NCBI GenBank assembly: GCA_029204225.1
Contig: CM055100.1
Location: 49,587,083 to 49,647,082 of the forward strand
Direction of reading: 5' to 3'
DNA length: 60,000 bases
Origin: Diphasiastrum complanatum
Taxonomy: Eukaryota; Streptophyta; Lycopodiopsida; Lycopodiales; Lycopodiaceae
Part shown: positions 10,400 through 22,889 of the stretch, piece by piece
How positions within the stretch are numbered: the stretch's first letter is position 1
Layout: each line of letters opens with the position of its first letter
Notes under the pieces: generated by a model
The model's input: the letters and a program-made list of their open reading frames with translations, nothing else
Database searches by the model: none
Told to the model about the DNA's origin: nothing
Program-made: the position numbers and the translations under genes

Positions 10400-11245
10400 G
10401 CCTCCATAATAAATGCCTACAGCCCCTTGTAAGGCTTTCAGTTTTTGGTCAAACTGCGCCGTAAGTTGCTCCATCTATTGTTTGTGTAATTTCGTCATTT
10501 GCTCCAACAACAGTTCTGTGGATAGAGCGGATGCGTTTGATGATGATGATGCTAACGAGGGAGTAGCAATGTGGGTGGATGGATATTCTTCGTCAGATCC
10601 CTCATCCTCTTCCCTGATGGCATCTTCCATAGCTTCTTGTAGAGTAGCGTACTGCTCCCGTCGTTTCAATTCTCTTCTAATGCTTCGTGGTAGTCCGGCT
10701 AGGAACCACATGATCACCGCATGATCGGGAGTTAGGGATGCACTGCACTTGGATCGTAGGTGTTTGACCCGTTCAATATAATTCTTGACCCTTTCTCACT
10801 TTCCCATTTTGACTTTACTAAGCAGGAGAAATGGGTCCTCCAGGAACTTTCTTGGTTTAAAGCGCGTGATGAGAGCCACTTTAACTGCTTCCCAAGTAGA
10901 TTTTTCTTCGTTTGACAGGTTGAAAAACCGATCTTGAGCCACTGCCAATAAGGACATAAGAAACAACATCAGCTTTTTCGTAGGTGTCCGTTCGTCGTAG
11001 ATTTCACAAGCTTGCTCATAAATCTGGAGGAATCGGATGGGATCTGATGATCCGTCGTATTTTGGTATTTTCATCTGTGGTGCTCTTCGGACCGCTTGCA
11101 AGGGAGCGATAAGTACGGGTTGGCCCATTGGATCCATTGGTGCTGGTTTGGGTTCTGCCTCTTATTGCACAACTGCTAATCCGGGAAGATGTGGTGCTTG
11201 ATTTGCTATCCTTCGTGCTATTGATCGTCCCGATCTCAGATTCAT
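10400..11245 (-). pseudogene. Ty3/gypsy gag relic
   Basis: Reading the minus strand from the ATG at 11245-11243 gives MNLRSGRS..., then an in-frame TAA near 11160. A retrotransposon gag core follows (KIPKYDGSSDPIRFLQIYEQ, then STWEAVKVALITRFKP). A second in-frame stop (TGA) lies near 10796-10798, and the frame continues as RVKNYIERVKH and FLAGLPRSIRRELKRR. That is the order of the Retrotrans_gag family. The end is a Ser-rich, then Lys/Gln-rich stretch near 10475. There is no zinc knuckle or pol downstream: a Copia scrap replaces them. The matching primer-binding site and LTR lie at 12529-13658. Confidence 0.8.
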
Positions 11246-11299
11246 CCTATGGTGGATTCCAAAGTGATTGGATCTTGCTTATACAGTAGGATGTTGTCT

Positions 11300-12260
11300 A
11301 AATATTTAAGGATCTGATCAATCTGATCGGCCTGAAGTGAATTTTAGGCCTTTTATAGTGGTTTTTCCTTGATAACTTGTTACTCCTTGCACTGATTGAC
11401 CTGATACTTTGACAATAGCTGGATCTGATGCAGATCTTTCTACTAATCTAGTTTGCGAGGGTTCTCTTGTGCAAAAGTTGGCTGTGCGAGGGTTCTTTAG
11501 CTGTTTTTGTAGATAAAAAACATGATATCTCTCATATCTTTGGGAAGTAGCTCTCACAAGACACACAGTAGCTGGATCTGAGTCAGATCTCACTATAGAA
11601 TTCTCTGTGAGAGTTAACTCTTGCAAGAAGTGAAAATTTCACTGTCTACGAGGGTTCAAAACCACTTTTTTGGCTTGATCTTCACCAATTCTCAAAACTA
11701 ACTCTCGCAGGCTTCATCACTGATGGAAATGGACATTCTGAATCAATTGAGAGGGTCTACGAGAGTTCTTATGGAAGGATTTGCTGGATCTTCAATTTTT
11801 AGTGATTTTTTAGCACTTAAATCCAATTTTCTGCTCACTGGAATCAAACTAACTCTCGCAAGCTCTTATGTGTCCATGTCTTACTGAGATGAAACTTCAG
11901 AATCCTCTACGAGAGTTTTTGCCTACTGAAACTGAAAATTTTGGTGTCTGCGAGGGTTCATTGGTACTTTCCTATCTTTTTTTTCACTGGGAACTCTTGC
12001 ACAAGCACTTAAACATCAAAATAACTCTTACAAATTTCTCTGTGTCCTGGTCTCACTGAGATGGAACTTCAAAGGTGTCTGTGAGAGTTCTTATGAGGAT
12101 TTGAATTTTTTTTGGATTTTTTCAAGGGTTATTTGAATTTTTATGATTTTTCTCTGATTTTTGCAATCTGCTTGGAACTAACTCTCGCAGGCTTCTATGC
12201 AGGTCTGGGACAGTACCTTGGAGCTGCTGCCAGTCATGCAAGGGTTAATTCTCACTGGTT
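11300..12260 (-). repeat. Degenerate repeat array in the gypsy leader
   Basis: Between the primer-binding site and gag, the box ACTCTCGCAGGCTT or a variant recurs near 11700, 11852, 12014 and 12180, a spacing of about 150-165 bp. It alternates with its reverse complement (CTACGAGAGTTCTT and variants near 11460, 11645, 11757, 11907, 11948, 12076). Units also share ACTGAGATGRAACTTC. The copies are diverged. I infer an old tandem duplication of a unit that carries the box in both orientations and could fold in RNA. Confidence 0.65.
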
Positions 12261-12528
12261 TTGGAGATATTAAAATCTGATGAGATTTTAAGCTCTTTTT
12301 TCCTCCAAAAAACAGATTGGTGTGTTTTTTGGATTTTTTGGCTAGTTGGTTTGGGTTTCAAGCCCTTAGAGCTGTTCAGGGCCTCCTTCACCCTCTCACA
12401 CCTCCTCCGCTAGCTATGAACAGTCCAAACACAAAGAAAAATAGAAAACTATCTCTAAACTCCCAAAAGTCTACCTAAAACTATTCTAAATTGCAAGAAA
12501 ATAGCTAAAATGCAGCTAGACTAACCTA

Positions 12529-12546
12529 TCCCCGACAATGGCGCCA
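12529..12546 (-). other. Gypsy primer-binding site (tRNA-Asp-like)
   Basis: On the minus strand this reads TGGCGCCATTGTCGGGGA, close to the TGGCGCCGTTGCCGGGG site (tRNA-Asp type) used by many plant Ty3/gypsy elements. One spacer base separates it from the LTR end. Confidence 0.82.
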
Positions 12547-12547
12547 C

Positions 12548-13658
12548 TGTAGGGTCAAAGATCTTGTGCATTGTAGCCCTTCCTGCCTATCAACAAGGGT
12601 TAGATCACTGGATAGGTACCTAACTATGCATAGATGCTACTTTTAGTTAGTTTCCTACTTCCTCCCTTACTCTATTCACCACTATCACTACCCTCCTTTA
12701 ATTGTACTCCTCTACACTAACATTCATCATGATTTTGTGTCAAGGATCTTACTGGCAATATAGTTAGCTAATTTGCAAGCAATCTATCATCAAACAGATA
12801 AGCAGTAAAGAGAGATCACACACCAACCCAAGAGAACACTTCTGAATTGTATTTACATAAGAGACTGAAAGATATATATACACAGTCTAATTTTTGTGGG
12901 AACCGCTGCATGACAGTTCGGTCCCCGTTACGGGACGCGTGTCCCAACTTACACTACGTGTACCGTCAAACTGGCACACATGCATACTATCACAAAGACA
13001 GTAAAAAACTCGAAATCACTGCTGAACATGATAAGTCAAGAACTGTGAGAGAAACTCGGGCTTACTTATTCTAACATTTTGGGTGAAGGGAAAGGATAGA
13101 AAAGAGAGGAAGAGAGAAGAGAAGAGAGAAAGAGACATAGATGAGATGGAGGTTAGCTCAAGTGCTCAATGTCATTGCTTATGGAGAAACCTTAACTAAT
13201 CACAAACAAAAAGCATGGAAGAAATAGAAATAACAAGCAATCACAATAATAGCATAAGCAAGGGTGATTAGCAAATGAGGATGCTTGAGCTCTCAAAATG
13301 ATAGAGTCTCCTCCTCTCTATTAAGCATGAAAATAGTGTACAAATGGTGCCTTTTTATAAAATGGGGAAGGCCCTTGCCCCTCATTCCTATTGGCTAATA
13401 TTCACTTTGATCCTATCCATTCATCTTGGACCCAACTTGATCCAAGGGTCCATAAAAAGTACATTAAAATTCACAAGATTCATGTGAGCCCAATTTGGAC
13501 CCAACTCTAAAAAGTAATCTCTAAGTTTAAAAATGACTTTGGGCCTCTAGTTTTATTTTAATTCCAAGGCCCAAGTCAATTTTATTTTATTTACACTTAA
13601 GCTTGCATGCTCATTGGGCCATGGGCTTACGCGCGCAGGATGCCATGCCCTCGCAACA
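12548..13658 (-). repeat. 5' LTR of the gypsy element (outer end approximate)
   Basis: The inner end is set by the primer-binding site: on the plus strand the LTR starts TGTAGGGTC. The outer end is placed at CGCAACA near 13658 because it gives a TGT...ACA pair; this limit is tentative. On the sense strand a TATAAAAAG box lies near 13349-13357. No second LTR is found in the window, so the element is truncated. Confidence 0.6.
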
Positions 13659-13683
13659 CATTTTATTGGATGATTTTATTTAT

Positions 13684-15240
13684 TTACACTTTGTTGGGAA
13701 TACCCCCAACATCAATGGATTCATTCCATGAAGAATTAACGTCGTGATGTTTAAGCCATTTACCATGCCATTCCGCTACTCCCATGTGTGGGAGTGGTGG
13801 TGTAGTTAGAGGATTATCTCCTCGCCCTCCAAAAAATCGCCTATTCAACCTTAAAAAAGGATGATCAGGCGACAAGTATTTGTGATGATTTTCGTACACC
13901 ACTTTTTTTAACATATTTGTGCTATGTTGACCCTCCAAAAGTGGGCCACAAATATAACATGCGTTGTAACCCGATGTGGTTAAACTTGCATAGTTCATAA
14001 ACCAAATCAAACATAAGCTTAGTTAAATATACTCAAACATTAAACCCTAAAACGGATTAGATTCATTATATAGATACTTGAACATTCGCTTAAACCAGGG
14101 TAGTCATGCATCATCCACATTAAAATTCCACGAACAACGAAGTTCCGTTGTTGTAAAGGTCTTGAGATGTCGTAAGCATGAATACCATTCCAAAGAATGC
14201 ACAATTCATCGACCAACTGTGCAAGATACACATCCATGTTCTTGGCCTTGTACTTTCATGGAATCAATAAAGCCAATAACAAGTGTCCCATTTTAATACT
14301 CAACCATGGAGGTATGTTATAATTAACGAGCAAAACTGGCCATGTGGACCAAGTTGGCGCTTGAATGCTAAAAGGATTTACGCCATCCATAACAAGGCCA
14401 AATCTCAAATTACGAGACTTGTTTTTAAACTCGGGCCATTGGTCTTCAATATGTTTCCATGCAGGTGAATCACTTGGTACTCACATCACATCATCCATAG
14501 ATCGATATTTGACATGCCAATCCATTAGTTGTGCCAAAGATTTACATCGAAATAAACGTTGCAATCGTGGGATAATTGGAAAATGTCGTAACACTTTTTG
14601 TGGCACTTTATTCCCTTGTACGTCATCTCAAAAACGTGAAGCGTTACACAGTGGACATTGAAGCTTTTCTGAATGCTCACCTCTATATATAACATGGTCT
14701 TCTCTGGACATGCATGTACTGTGTCGTAATCCATTCCAAGCACGATCATCATCTTTCGTGCTTCTTTTCGTGTTTTAGGTATCACATTTTTTTTCAGAAG
14801 CATTCGATGCAACAACTTAAAAAAAGAGCAATGTGAGTTGTTAGAAAAGAAAAAAAATTAACTTAATGTAAATATACTATAAAGTATAATAATTGTGTTA
14901 TGCGTTAAGTAACCGAATAAAGATGTCACGCTATGATCACTCCATTTGTATGTTGCTTGAAGGTTTAGAATAAGAATTGACGTAGCTAGTCTCAAAATGG
15001 ATCCAGGATATAGAGGAGTGTCTACCTCATTGCGCAATAGAATCTCGTCTTCATCCATCTCAAATTCTTCGTGATCTCCGTTTTCATTAAAAGATGCATG
15101 CATATCATCATTCTCATTTGTTTCAAAGTAAGATTCAAATATGCTGTGCATTGCTTCATCGTGTTGCACCTCATCATCATAATCATCAGAATCAAGTTGA
15201 TTATTCTTTTCCAATTGTTTTTGCGTCTTCAATTTGTTTC
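13684..15240 (-). pseudogene. CACTA (En/Spm) TNP2-like transposase relic
   Basis: The minus-strand pieces follow TNP2 (Transposase_21) order. An acidic N-terminal exon (about 15232-14930) ends with DTPLYPGS and ATYKWSDHSVTSL. After a likely intron, KNVIPKTRKEARKMM and the MDYDTVHACPEKTMLY segment follow. Next come FGLVMDGVNPF (about 14370-14395, the conserved acidic DG motif), STWPVLLVNYNIPPWLSIK and DVYLAQLVDELCILWNG, and then GYNACYICG and YLSPDHPFLRLNRRFF. Several frameshifts and stops interrupt it. The C-terminal half is missing: it ends near 13684 beside the gypsy LTR. The product would have bound and cut CACTA element ends; this copy cannot. Confidence 0.85.
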
Positions 15241-15504
15241 ATTCTTTGTTTTCTCATGTCTATCAAAACTTGACGTTGATTGTAACTAAACACGGATGGA
15301 TCAACTCCGTGGAATGGCATTCGATGTATTGGCTACACAGATGAAACAAATTCCATAAGTGATATATATAGATTGACGAAGATTATAATAAAAAACAATC
15401 ATATAAAATTAACAAACTTCAACGTCTTCCAAATTTGATGGTTGACCTTCTTCTTTTCATCCAAATTTTGACAAATGATTTTCAACAATGCGTCTTTCAC
15501 GCAT

Positions 15505-16370
15505 AAGCGGTCGCGGCTCCCGCCCCCATCGAAGAGTCATCCACAAATCCCTATTATGATGTGGATCCTCAAGGCAATATAATTGCCAATAGAAAAAAGA
15601 GGGTGGTTTTGGACCGGCTCTATTCTTTATGCCAACGTCATTTTGGTGACAGATTATTTAGTAAATGGTCCGAACAACCTGCTGTCGATAAACAACAGGT
15701 TATTGGTACCCTTCGTGACGAATTCCAACAAGAAGAGAAATTTGAGGAGAAGGAAATTCATAAGCATATGAGCTTATGGATTAGGCATCGTCATGATATG
15801 ACACGACGAGCTTACAGGGATGGGCAATCCAAGCCCTCCTGGTGTTCAAGAAATTGGAACCGTGTAAAAGCGGATGAACGAACACCAGATAAATACAAGA
15901 TTCAAAAAGATGCTGGGCCGCTAGGATGCATGGGATAGGCAATTCTAGGTTGGGCTCGAGCGGAAAGGTGGGATTGCAAGCAAGCATGGTAAGTGAACTT
16001 ACACTACTCTTATAGTTTATCTTTGATTTCATATGCTTTTATTTTTTAATATGCATTATGACTAGTTGCTTCCACGTAGCCCTAAATTTATTCAACTTAA
16101 ATTGAATGCATGGATAGTTGGCGGACTATGGACGTCTGCCAACTAAGGAGGAATACGAATATGCCTATAGGGAATCATACGACGCATTAGTCGACAAACT
16201 AAAGAGCGAGGTTCATCCTCCAAATGTAAGTACTAGCTTTTGTATTCATACTAATGTGGTTTGTATTCTGACGTCAATTTTATTTAATTTAATACGATCA
16301 AGCATTAAATATTAATTTAGTTTGTTTGCTTGTGTTCATGCAGACTGGACGTCACGACGACGACAAGTAG
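15505..16370 (+). pseudogene. Second CACTA gene (Ptta/En/Spm-type plant transposon protein), three exons
   Basis: Plus-strand exon 1 (start uncertain, about 15505, to 15988) encodes a basic stretch, then LDRLYSLCQRHFGDRLFSKW and SLWIRHRHDMTRRAYRDG. A 1-2 base shift near 15912 then moves the frame, and the exon ends at a GTAAGT donor. Exon 2 (16118-16225) encodes ADYGRLPTKEEYEYAYRESY up to another GTAAGT. Exon 3 (16344-16370) ends GRHDDDK and stop. The layout resembles the second protein of plant CACTA elements (Transposase_24-like), which binds subterminal repeats. It diverges from the TNP2 relic: the two are transcribed away from each other. No full-length frame remains. Confidence 0.72.
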
Positions 16371-16908
16371 ATTAGGTTTTTAAATTTTAGTTGATGTTAG
16401 ATCTAGAAAGACTCGTGCGACATTAAAGCACCAATTTTGTAATACATTGATTCATATTATGAAAATATTATTATTGCGAATGATCGTGCTATATTGCCAT
16501 TGCTTTTATATGTGCAATGTTCTTTTTTCAAAAATTGCAATGTCAAATTTAGAGATGTGGATTGACGTGATAACCAACTAAGAAATTAAAACCATGTGCA
16601 ATGTCGGATTTCAAAACAATAATCAATATCATATATAGAAATCTAAATGAAATTTATGATGTGCACAAAGCAATGCAATAAAGTATTGTCATTTATAATG
16701 GACATGAAGTAATGCAATAAAATATAAAATGAAAAGTAGTTTAAGAATGAAAGGTACCTCATGCTTAGTTTGTTGTTTGATCCAAATGTTGAATGCAACT
16801 CAAAAACAATTCACAAACATCGCTTCTCCAAGACCTCAACTCCAAGAACAGTCCGATAAAAATGCGCGCGCTGTTTTTTACGTATTTTTTATTTTTTTAA
16901 CCTAATTT
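16371..16908. other. AT-rich non-coding part of the CACTA element
   Basis: No gene is seen. This is presumably the 3' untranslated part and spacer between the second transposon gene and the subterminal repeat array. Confidence 0.5.
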
Positions 16909-17410
16909 GGGACGTCGAAATCCGACGTCCTAATGCGTCGGATAGACGTCGGACACACGTCGGACATTTTTTTTTATCATTCTACTAATAGACGACAGAT
17001 TTTGACAACTATCTGGAACGTCAGAATCCGACGCCCAAGTATACGTCGGATGGACGTCGGATGGGTGTCGGACATCCGTCGGGGAAATTTTAGCATCATT
17101 TTGTGTTTACAGACGTCGGCATCCGACTGGGTTTCGGGACATCTACGTCACTTCTTTTGCGACATCTTTGGACATCGCAATGTGACCTCCACATAGGATG
17201 TCGCATTACGACATCCACGTTAGAACGTGTTTCCGTCATCGAGATTTTTTGTTTCTGAATCCGGCACGTTGTGCTTGTCGGACTACGACGTGTTTTAAAG
17301 TCGTCGAATTCCGATGACCTTATAGTGACGTGTTTTTTCGACGTCCATGACGAATTAAAAAAAAATTAAGCTCACGATTCACGTCGCAAATCACGGCAGG
17401 TGTTGTTGTG
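16909..17410 (+). repeat. Subterminal repeat array and putative right end of the CACTA element
   Basis: Short GACGTCGG / CCGACGTC words recur in both orientations about twenty times in 500 bp. At 16937-16965 three ACGTCGGA-type copies are 12-13 bp apart, and there is a similar cluster at 17040-17085. CACTA elements carry dense subterminal motifs of this kind for their DNA-binding protein. The stretch ends with GTTGTTGTG (17402-17410), whose reverse complement CACAACAACA differs by one base from the common CACTACAACA terminus. The exact end is an inference; the left terminus is not found. Confidence 0.6.
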
Positions 17411-17939
17411 TATGGTAAAACTAGCTACATTGGTGAGCATAATTTTGATGTTGGATTTGTACTAGCATTCTTGGTTGGTTTTGTTGATGAAAATGAAGCT
17501 ATTAGAGGTCCATTATATCACTCATCCATGACTAAGTTCTCTAGTGTCGAGTTACTTGGTGCCGATGTTTGGAAATTGTCAATTTTTGGTTAATTCATGA
17601 TCATTTTTTTGTGTCAAGTAGATCTTGAAGATGGACTAGTAAAACTTGCTTGGTTTATGGAGTCATGTGGTGCTGGATTAGTATCATTGATTTAGTCACT
17701 TACTCATGGATTTCCAAGGCTTGATGGTTTCTTGTGGCAAGATGGAGATGAAGGCTCATTCATGGAGTGTCATGGTGGATACATTGCAAGAAAGGACAAA
17801 GAGGGAGGAGACATGCAAGCAAATGTTGATCACTAACATTTATTATTTGTTTGCTATATTTTTCCAGAGAGTTCAAAGTTTATACCATGGAAGAATCATC
17901 TCATTTACATTCTATGTGATTCTTCATGTCATATTCTAG
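17411..17939. other. Unassigned DNA between the CACTA end and CopD
   Basis: Small open frames at 17408-17593 and 17706-17939 show no recognisable domain. The last 60 bases (YHGRI-like) may be a disrupted piece of the RNase H coding region that continues at 17940. Confidence 0.4.
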
Positions 17940-18120
17940 GTGGCATATCACTTTGTGAAGGAGCAAGTCATAGCAAAGGAGGTGGAGCTTCAACATGTGT
18001 CCTCAAGGGAATGTGTAGCTGATATCTTCACCAAAGCATTGGGAAAGGACTTGTTCATGAAGCATAGGACTTCACTTGGAGTGTTATCAAAGTCTATGCT
18101 AAACTTAGTTGAAGAGGGAG

Positions 18121-18125
<5 letters not shown>
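17940..18125 (+). pseudogene. C-terminal end of a Copia pol (CopD)
   Basis: The frame reads HFVKEQVIAKEVELQHVSS, then DIFTKALGKDLF and LGVLSKSMLNLVEEGV, the conserved tail of Copia RNase H. The stop codon (18123-18125) lies inside the first bases of the LTR (TGTGA), as is common in Copia. A purine-rich GAAGAGGGAG tract at 18111-18120, just before the LTR, is the polypurine tract. The rest of pol is absent upstream. Confidence 0.88.
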
Positions 18126-18880
<755 letters not shown>

Positions 18881-19004
18881 TCTTGACATGTAAAATTGAT
18901 GTAAGAAATAGTGAAGCATCCCAAGTGGACACTATTCTCTATATCAATTGTGAAAACTACTTTAGATTATTAGAAAGGAGGTCTACACTTAGGATGGAGA
19001 TCAT

Positions 19005-19335
19005 TCTAAAGTTGGATCAAAGTTCTATGTTTAAGCTAAAACTAGTTGAAGAGGGAGTGTGAGAAATTATCAACTAGTTTAGTCAATATTGGTCATAGTT
19101 TGATAAATTGCCAAATACACAATTGAGGCCAATTTTATTAGACTGAGAGTTTGACTTTTCAAAGTTATATTAGTCTAAAAGCATTTGAATAAACACTTTT
19201 GAAAAGTGTGGGAAACTATAGCAGTCAAATTTTAGTAGATTCAAATTTGAATGTTGGTACATTGAATTTAGTCCCAAAAATAGAGTAGGGTTTTCACTAT
19301 GGAGGGAAACCAAAGTTTGAATTTAGGTTTGGACC
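19005..19335 (+). repeat. Partial second copy of the CopD pol end and LTR
   Basis: The order of 18080-18385 is repeated with scattered differences: the end of pol (LVEEGV), the polypurine tract, TGTGAGAAATT at 19058, and then LTR sequence up to the GGTTTTGGACC-like point. The copy stops just before the TATA box. It is therefore a truncated 3' end of a second family member placed in direct order about 940 bp downstream. Confidence 0.82.
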
Positions 19336-19348
19336 CAAAATTGGTTTC

Positions 19349-19850
19349 ATGAGTACAATCAAGCTATGTCTCAGAAATATGTCTCATTGGGCGATATTAG
19401 TACTCACAATATTGATGGTATCAACACTGTCAAATTGCAAATTTGGGATGGTACTACTTTTTATTCAAATGTTTTTCATGTTCCAAATCCTACCAAAAAT
19501 CTACTCTTTATTAGTAGAATTGTTGATTTGGGCCATAAAGTCGAGTTTGACTCTAGTACTTGTTCTATATTAGATAAAAGCAAAAAGCTACTTGCACTCG
19601 GAAAGAGGCAAGACAATCTTTATAAGCTTAGTCATTGCAATGCTTTGACTATTCAAGCTCTATTGACTTCTACTTTGAAAATATAGAGATTTATTATGGC
19701 ATTATGGCATTATAGAATGGGTCATGTCAATTTTACTTGTCTTTGAAATATGTCAACAGAAGGAATTGTTCGAGATCTCAACTACATCAATATTTCAGAT
19801 CATACAGTCCGTTGAAGTTGTATTCTAGCCAAGAATGCTAGAACTACCTT
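19349..19850 (+). pseudogene. Copia relic CopE (protease end and GAG-pre-integrase)
   Basis: The frame from about 19366 gives KYVSLGDISTHNIDGI, NVFHVPNPTKNLLFISRIV and VEFDSSTCSILD, then KRQDNLYKLSH. This is the standard Copia protease C-terminal region. Past an in-frame stop at 19684-19686, similarity continues weakly (YRMGHVNF) to about 19850. No LTR or other domain is attached. The family differs from CopA-D. Confidence 0.8.
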
Positions 19851-20870
19851 AAAGTAGGACAACGGTTTTTCTTCTAAAAAATAAATCAAAAGCCTTCAAG
19901 TATTTTGAGCCACTGAAGCAAAAATCTCATAATCAAACTTTCAAGAAAATCAAGGCAATTTTTAGGGCTGTGCCATCAACAACTATATATAGATCAGTAG
20001 ATTAGTTCATTTTAAGAAGAAGTTGAATTATTCATTTGAGGGTCAAAAGGGGTCAAACTTGAAAGGGTTGAACTCCTCAACATACCTCAACTTGAATCGA
20101 CCAAATTGTTGAGTTTGACTACTGACATGGCAGCACTCAGAAAACCTATACTATCCATTTCCACTACTATGCAATTGCCCTGACAACAATTACAACTACA
20201 TCACCATTTGACCAGATAGCAACAACCATGATGGTTGCGTACCAGGACAGTGACATCCATGTCTGCTAACTAGCTGGATGGTGACATCCACTATTTCAGC
20301 CAAGACCTACATCAGACAACACAATGTCTCTATGCCATTTTGGACATATATGTACAAATGTACATTATAGTTCAAAAGATGATACTGATAATGCTAATTG
20401 TGTTATTCATTCATAGACAGATACTATAGATGCTTATGCACATCGATGCTTAAGCTCATAGCTATTAAAGATAGCTTTTTTGGGCATGCGGTTTCGTCCA
20501 CAATTGTCTTGTGCTCTGGCATCTACTAACTTGTATTTTCATACACTTTTCGAATTGAATCATCATCTCATTGCATTCAGATTACTGTCAAAATGCATGC
20601 AATGCTTTCTTGATTGTTCTATTAGATTTCTCTTATCGTTTTGTTTGAATAGTCTACTTTACTTCCACAATATTGATTGCAAGACTTTGTGTTTTCCTAC
20701 AAAATCGATACCATCAATTTTAACGACTTCAAAGTTAGAATCAAGTAGGATCAGTCAAGTCTTTCGACTGACTACTTTCATCTGATTCGATATGCGTAGT
20801 GCATGCATTGAGGAATCATCCATAATTCCATCATACTGTTTATTTTCCAACATGGCATCAAAATTCAATA
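19851..20870. other. Non-coding, possibly the decayed LTR of CopF
   Basis: No gene is recognised. Because a decayed primer-binding site follows at 20871, the bases before it may be a degraded 5' LTR. I cannot define its start. Confidence 0.35.
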
Positions 20871-22830
20871 TGGCATTAGAGCTATATTTGTAGCTCACAA
20901 GCTTTCTACAAGACTTGGTCCTATCAGCCAATCGATAGGGTAATTGAATAGCATTTGATTGTCTTTCTTAATTCACTGATAGTTACTAATAGACTAACTT
21001 CCACATGGATTCTCAAAGCAAGACTGGTCTCATCATGGACAAGCTTGATGGATCCAATTATCACATGTAGAAATTTAAGATGAAAATAGTGCTAAGGCTA
21101 AGGAATTGTATGATGTTGTCATTGGTATAGATATCATACCTGAAACTGACAATGCTGCAATCTCTCAATGGAAGCTAAAGGATGACAAGGCCTTCACATT
21201 GATCATCCTCAATATATCAGACACACAAATTGGCCAAGTGTTTGAAGCTCAAACCTCAAAGAAATTCTGGGATGAGCACATTGTGTGATGAGGAGGACGT
21301 AGCTCCATCTCAAAAGAAATTTTCTCTCTCTCAGGATGGCCGATAGTGATTCATTACAGAATCACATCAACTTGGTCAAGAGCCTTCTACAACAACTGGT
21401 TGTTGTCATATCAATCGTCAATGACCAAGATGCAACAATAATGTTGCTTTCAAGCTTGTCAAGCATGTATGAGAACTGGGTGATGAGCATCACCACACAC
21501 CTAGATCTGACTTTATCAAGAGTCATTGCAATGCTACTGTAGGAGGAGAATCGAAGGAATGGATCCTCTAGTTCCTCGAATCCGAAACAAAGTCAAGGGC
21601 AGTCAAATCCACCAATGAAGAAGAAGTTGTTCTGTAGATACTACAAATGAACCAACCACGAGATTCAAGATTGTCGGATACTAAAGGCCAAGGACAACAA
21701 CAAAGGGCAATCAAATAACCAAGCAAATACAACTGCAGAGGTGTCTCACCCCCAGTTCAGAAGTGAATCACGATGCATTTATGACAAATTATCAAAAAGC
21801 ATCAAACGACGACTCTTGGTTTATTGATTCTGGAGCCACTCAGCACATGACCAGCCATATCGGCTGTTTTAAGTGCTATACGCCCTATAGTACCAAAAGG
21901 TACATTAACCTTGGAGACAATAGCCCCCATGTTATCGAAGGTGAAGGCACTATATCTACGAACATGATCTCTATTAGTAAAATTCGAATATTTAGATGAA
22001 TGTGTAGTTATCAATAGGACAAACAAGATCTTAGCACTCAGAAAGAGGCATGTATACTTGTATAAATTAAGTCATTGCTTTTCTACTACCAATCAAGCTC
22101 TGAATTCTACTGTTCATATCAATAAAAGTTTACATTGACATTATAGACTTGGTCATTTGAATTATGCTTCTATATTAGACATGTCTAAAAAGTCTATGAT
22201 GATTGATCTAGATTGTTCAGACTTATCTACCAAGATTGTATTGTTGGAAAGTAGGCTAGGAAACCCTTTCGATCAAGTCATCAACATGTTTCTAAGGAAC
22301 TACTAGATATTGTACATACAGACATATATGGCCCAATGTAGAATCCTTCATTGAAAGATGGCAAGTATTTCATCACTTTTATTGATGAATACTCCAGAAA
22401 AACAGTAGTGTATTTTATCAAGTGCAAATCAGAGGCATTCAATCTCTTAACCGAAGTCAAGTAGTAATGTCTCAACCAAGGCATCAAACAACAGTTCATC
22501 ACTCCTTATTCATCTCAGTCGAATGGGCTAGCCGAGAGAAAAAAATCCTACCCTAGTTGAATTAGCCATGTGCTCATGCATCACGATCCAAATGCTTCTT
22601 GGATGAAGCTATCTCCACTGTAGCTTATATCTAGAACAGGTGTTTGACTAAGGCCCTCTTAGGTAAGACCTAATGAAGTTTGGACAAGATCTAAACCATC
22701 AGTGAAGAATCTTCGAGTATTCGATTGTATCGCCTATGCGTAGATCCTGAAAGAGACAAGGAAGAAATTGGACTTCCAAAGTCTCACAACCATTTTTATT
22801 AGTTACACTTCTTCTTTGAAGGTATTCTGA
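20871..22830 (+). pseudogene. Copia relic CopF (PBS, gag, protease, integrase)
   Basis: TGGCATTAGAGC at 20871-20882 is a primer-binding site with two changes. A gag-like frame starts at ATG 21004 (KTGLIMDKLDGSNYH) and is broken by stops. A UBN2-type gag segment at 21336-21540 follows (DSLQNHINLVKSLLQQL). The protease motif WFIDSGATQHMTSH is near 21817-21860, and YINLGDNSPHVIEGEGT follows it. Integrase pieces (DGKYFITFIDEYSRK, then ITPYSSQSNGLAERK) are near 22340-22540. Similarity ends near 22830 at a (CA)n tract. Many stops and frameshifts mark it as old. Confidence 0.83.
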
Positions 22831-22837
22831 ATGTGTT

Positions 22838-22857
22838 GGCACGCGCGCGTGCGCACG

Positions 22858-22888
<31 letters not shown>
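22838..22888. repeat. Alternating purine-pyrimidine tract, (CG/CA)n
   Basis: GCGCGCGTGCGCACGCACG runs into a (CA)13-14 tract. Such sequence can adopt Z-DNA. It marks the 3' boundary of the CopF relic. Confidence 0.9.
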
Positions 22889-22889
22889 C

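Noticed and set aside
12847-13074. 75-codon open frame
   Set aside because: It lies inside the gypsy LTR and on the opposite strand to the element.
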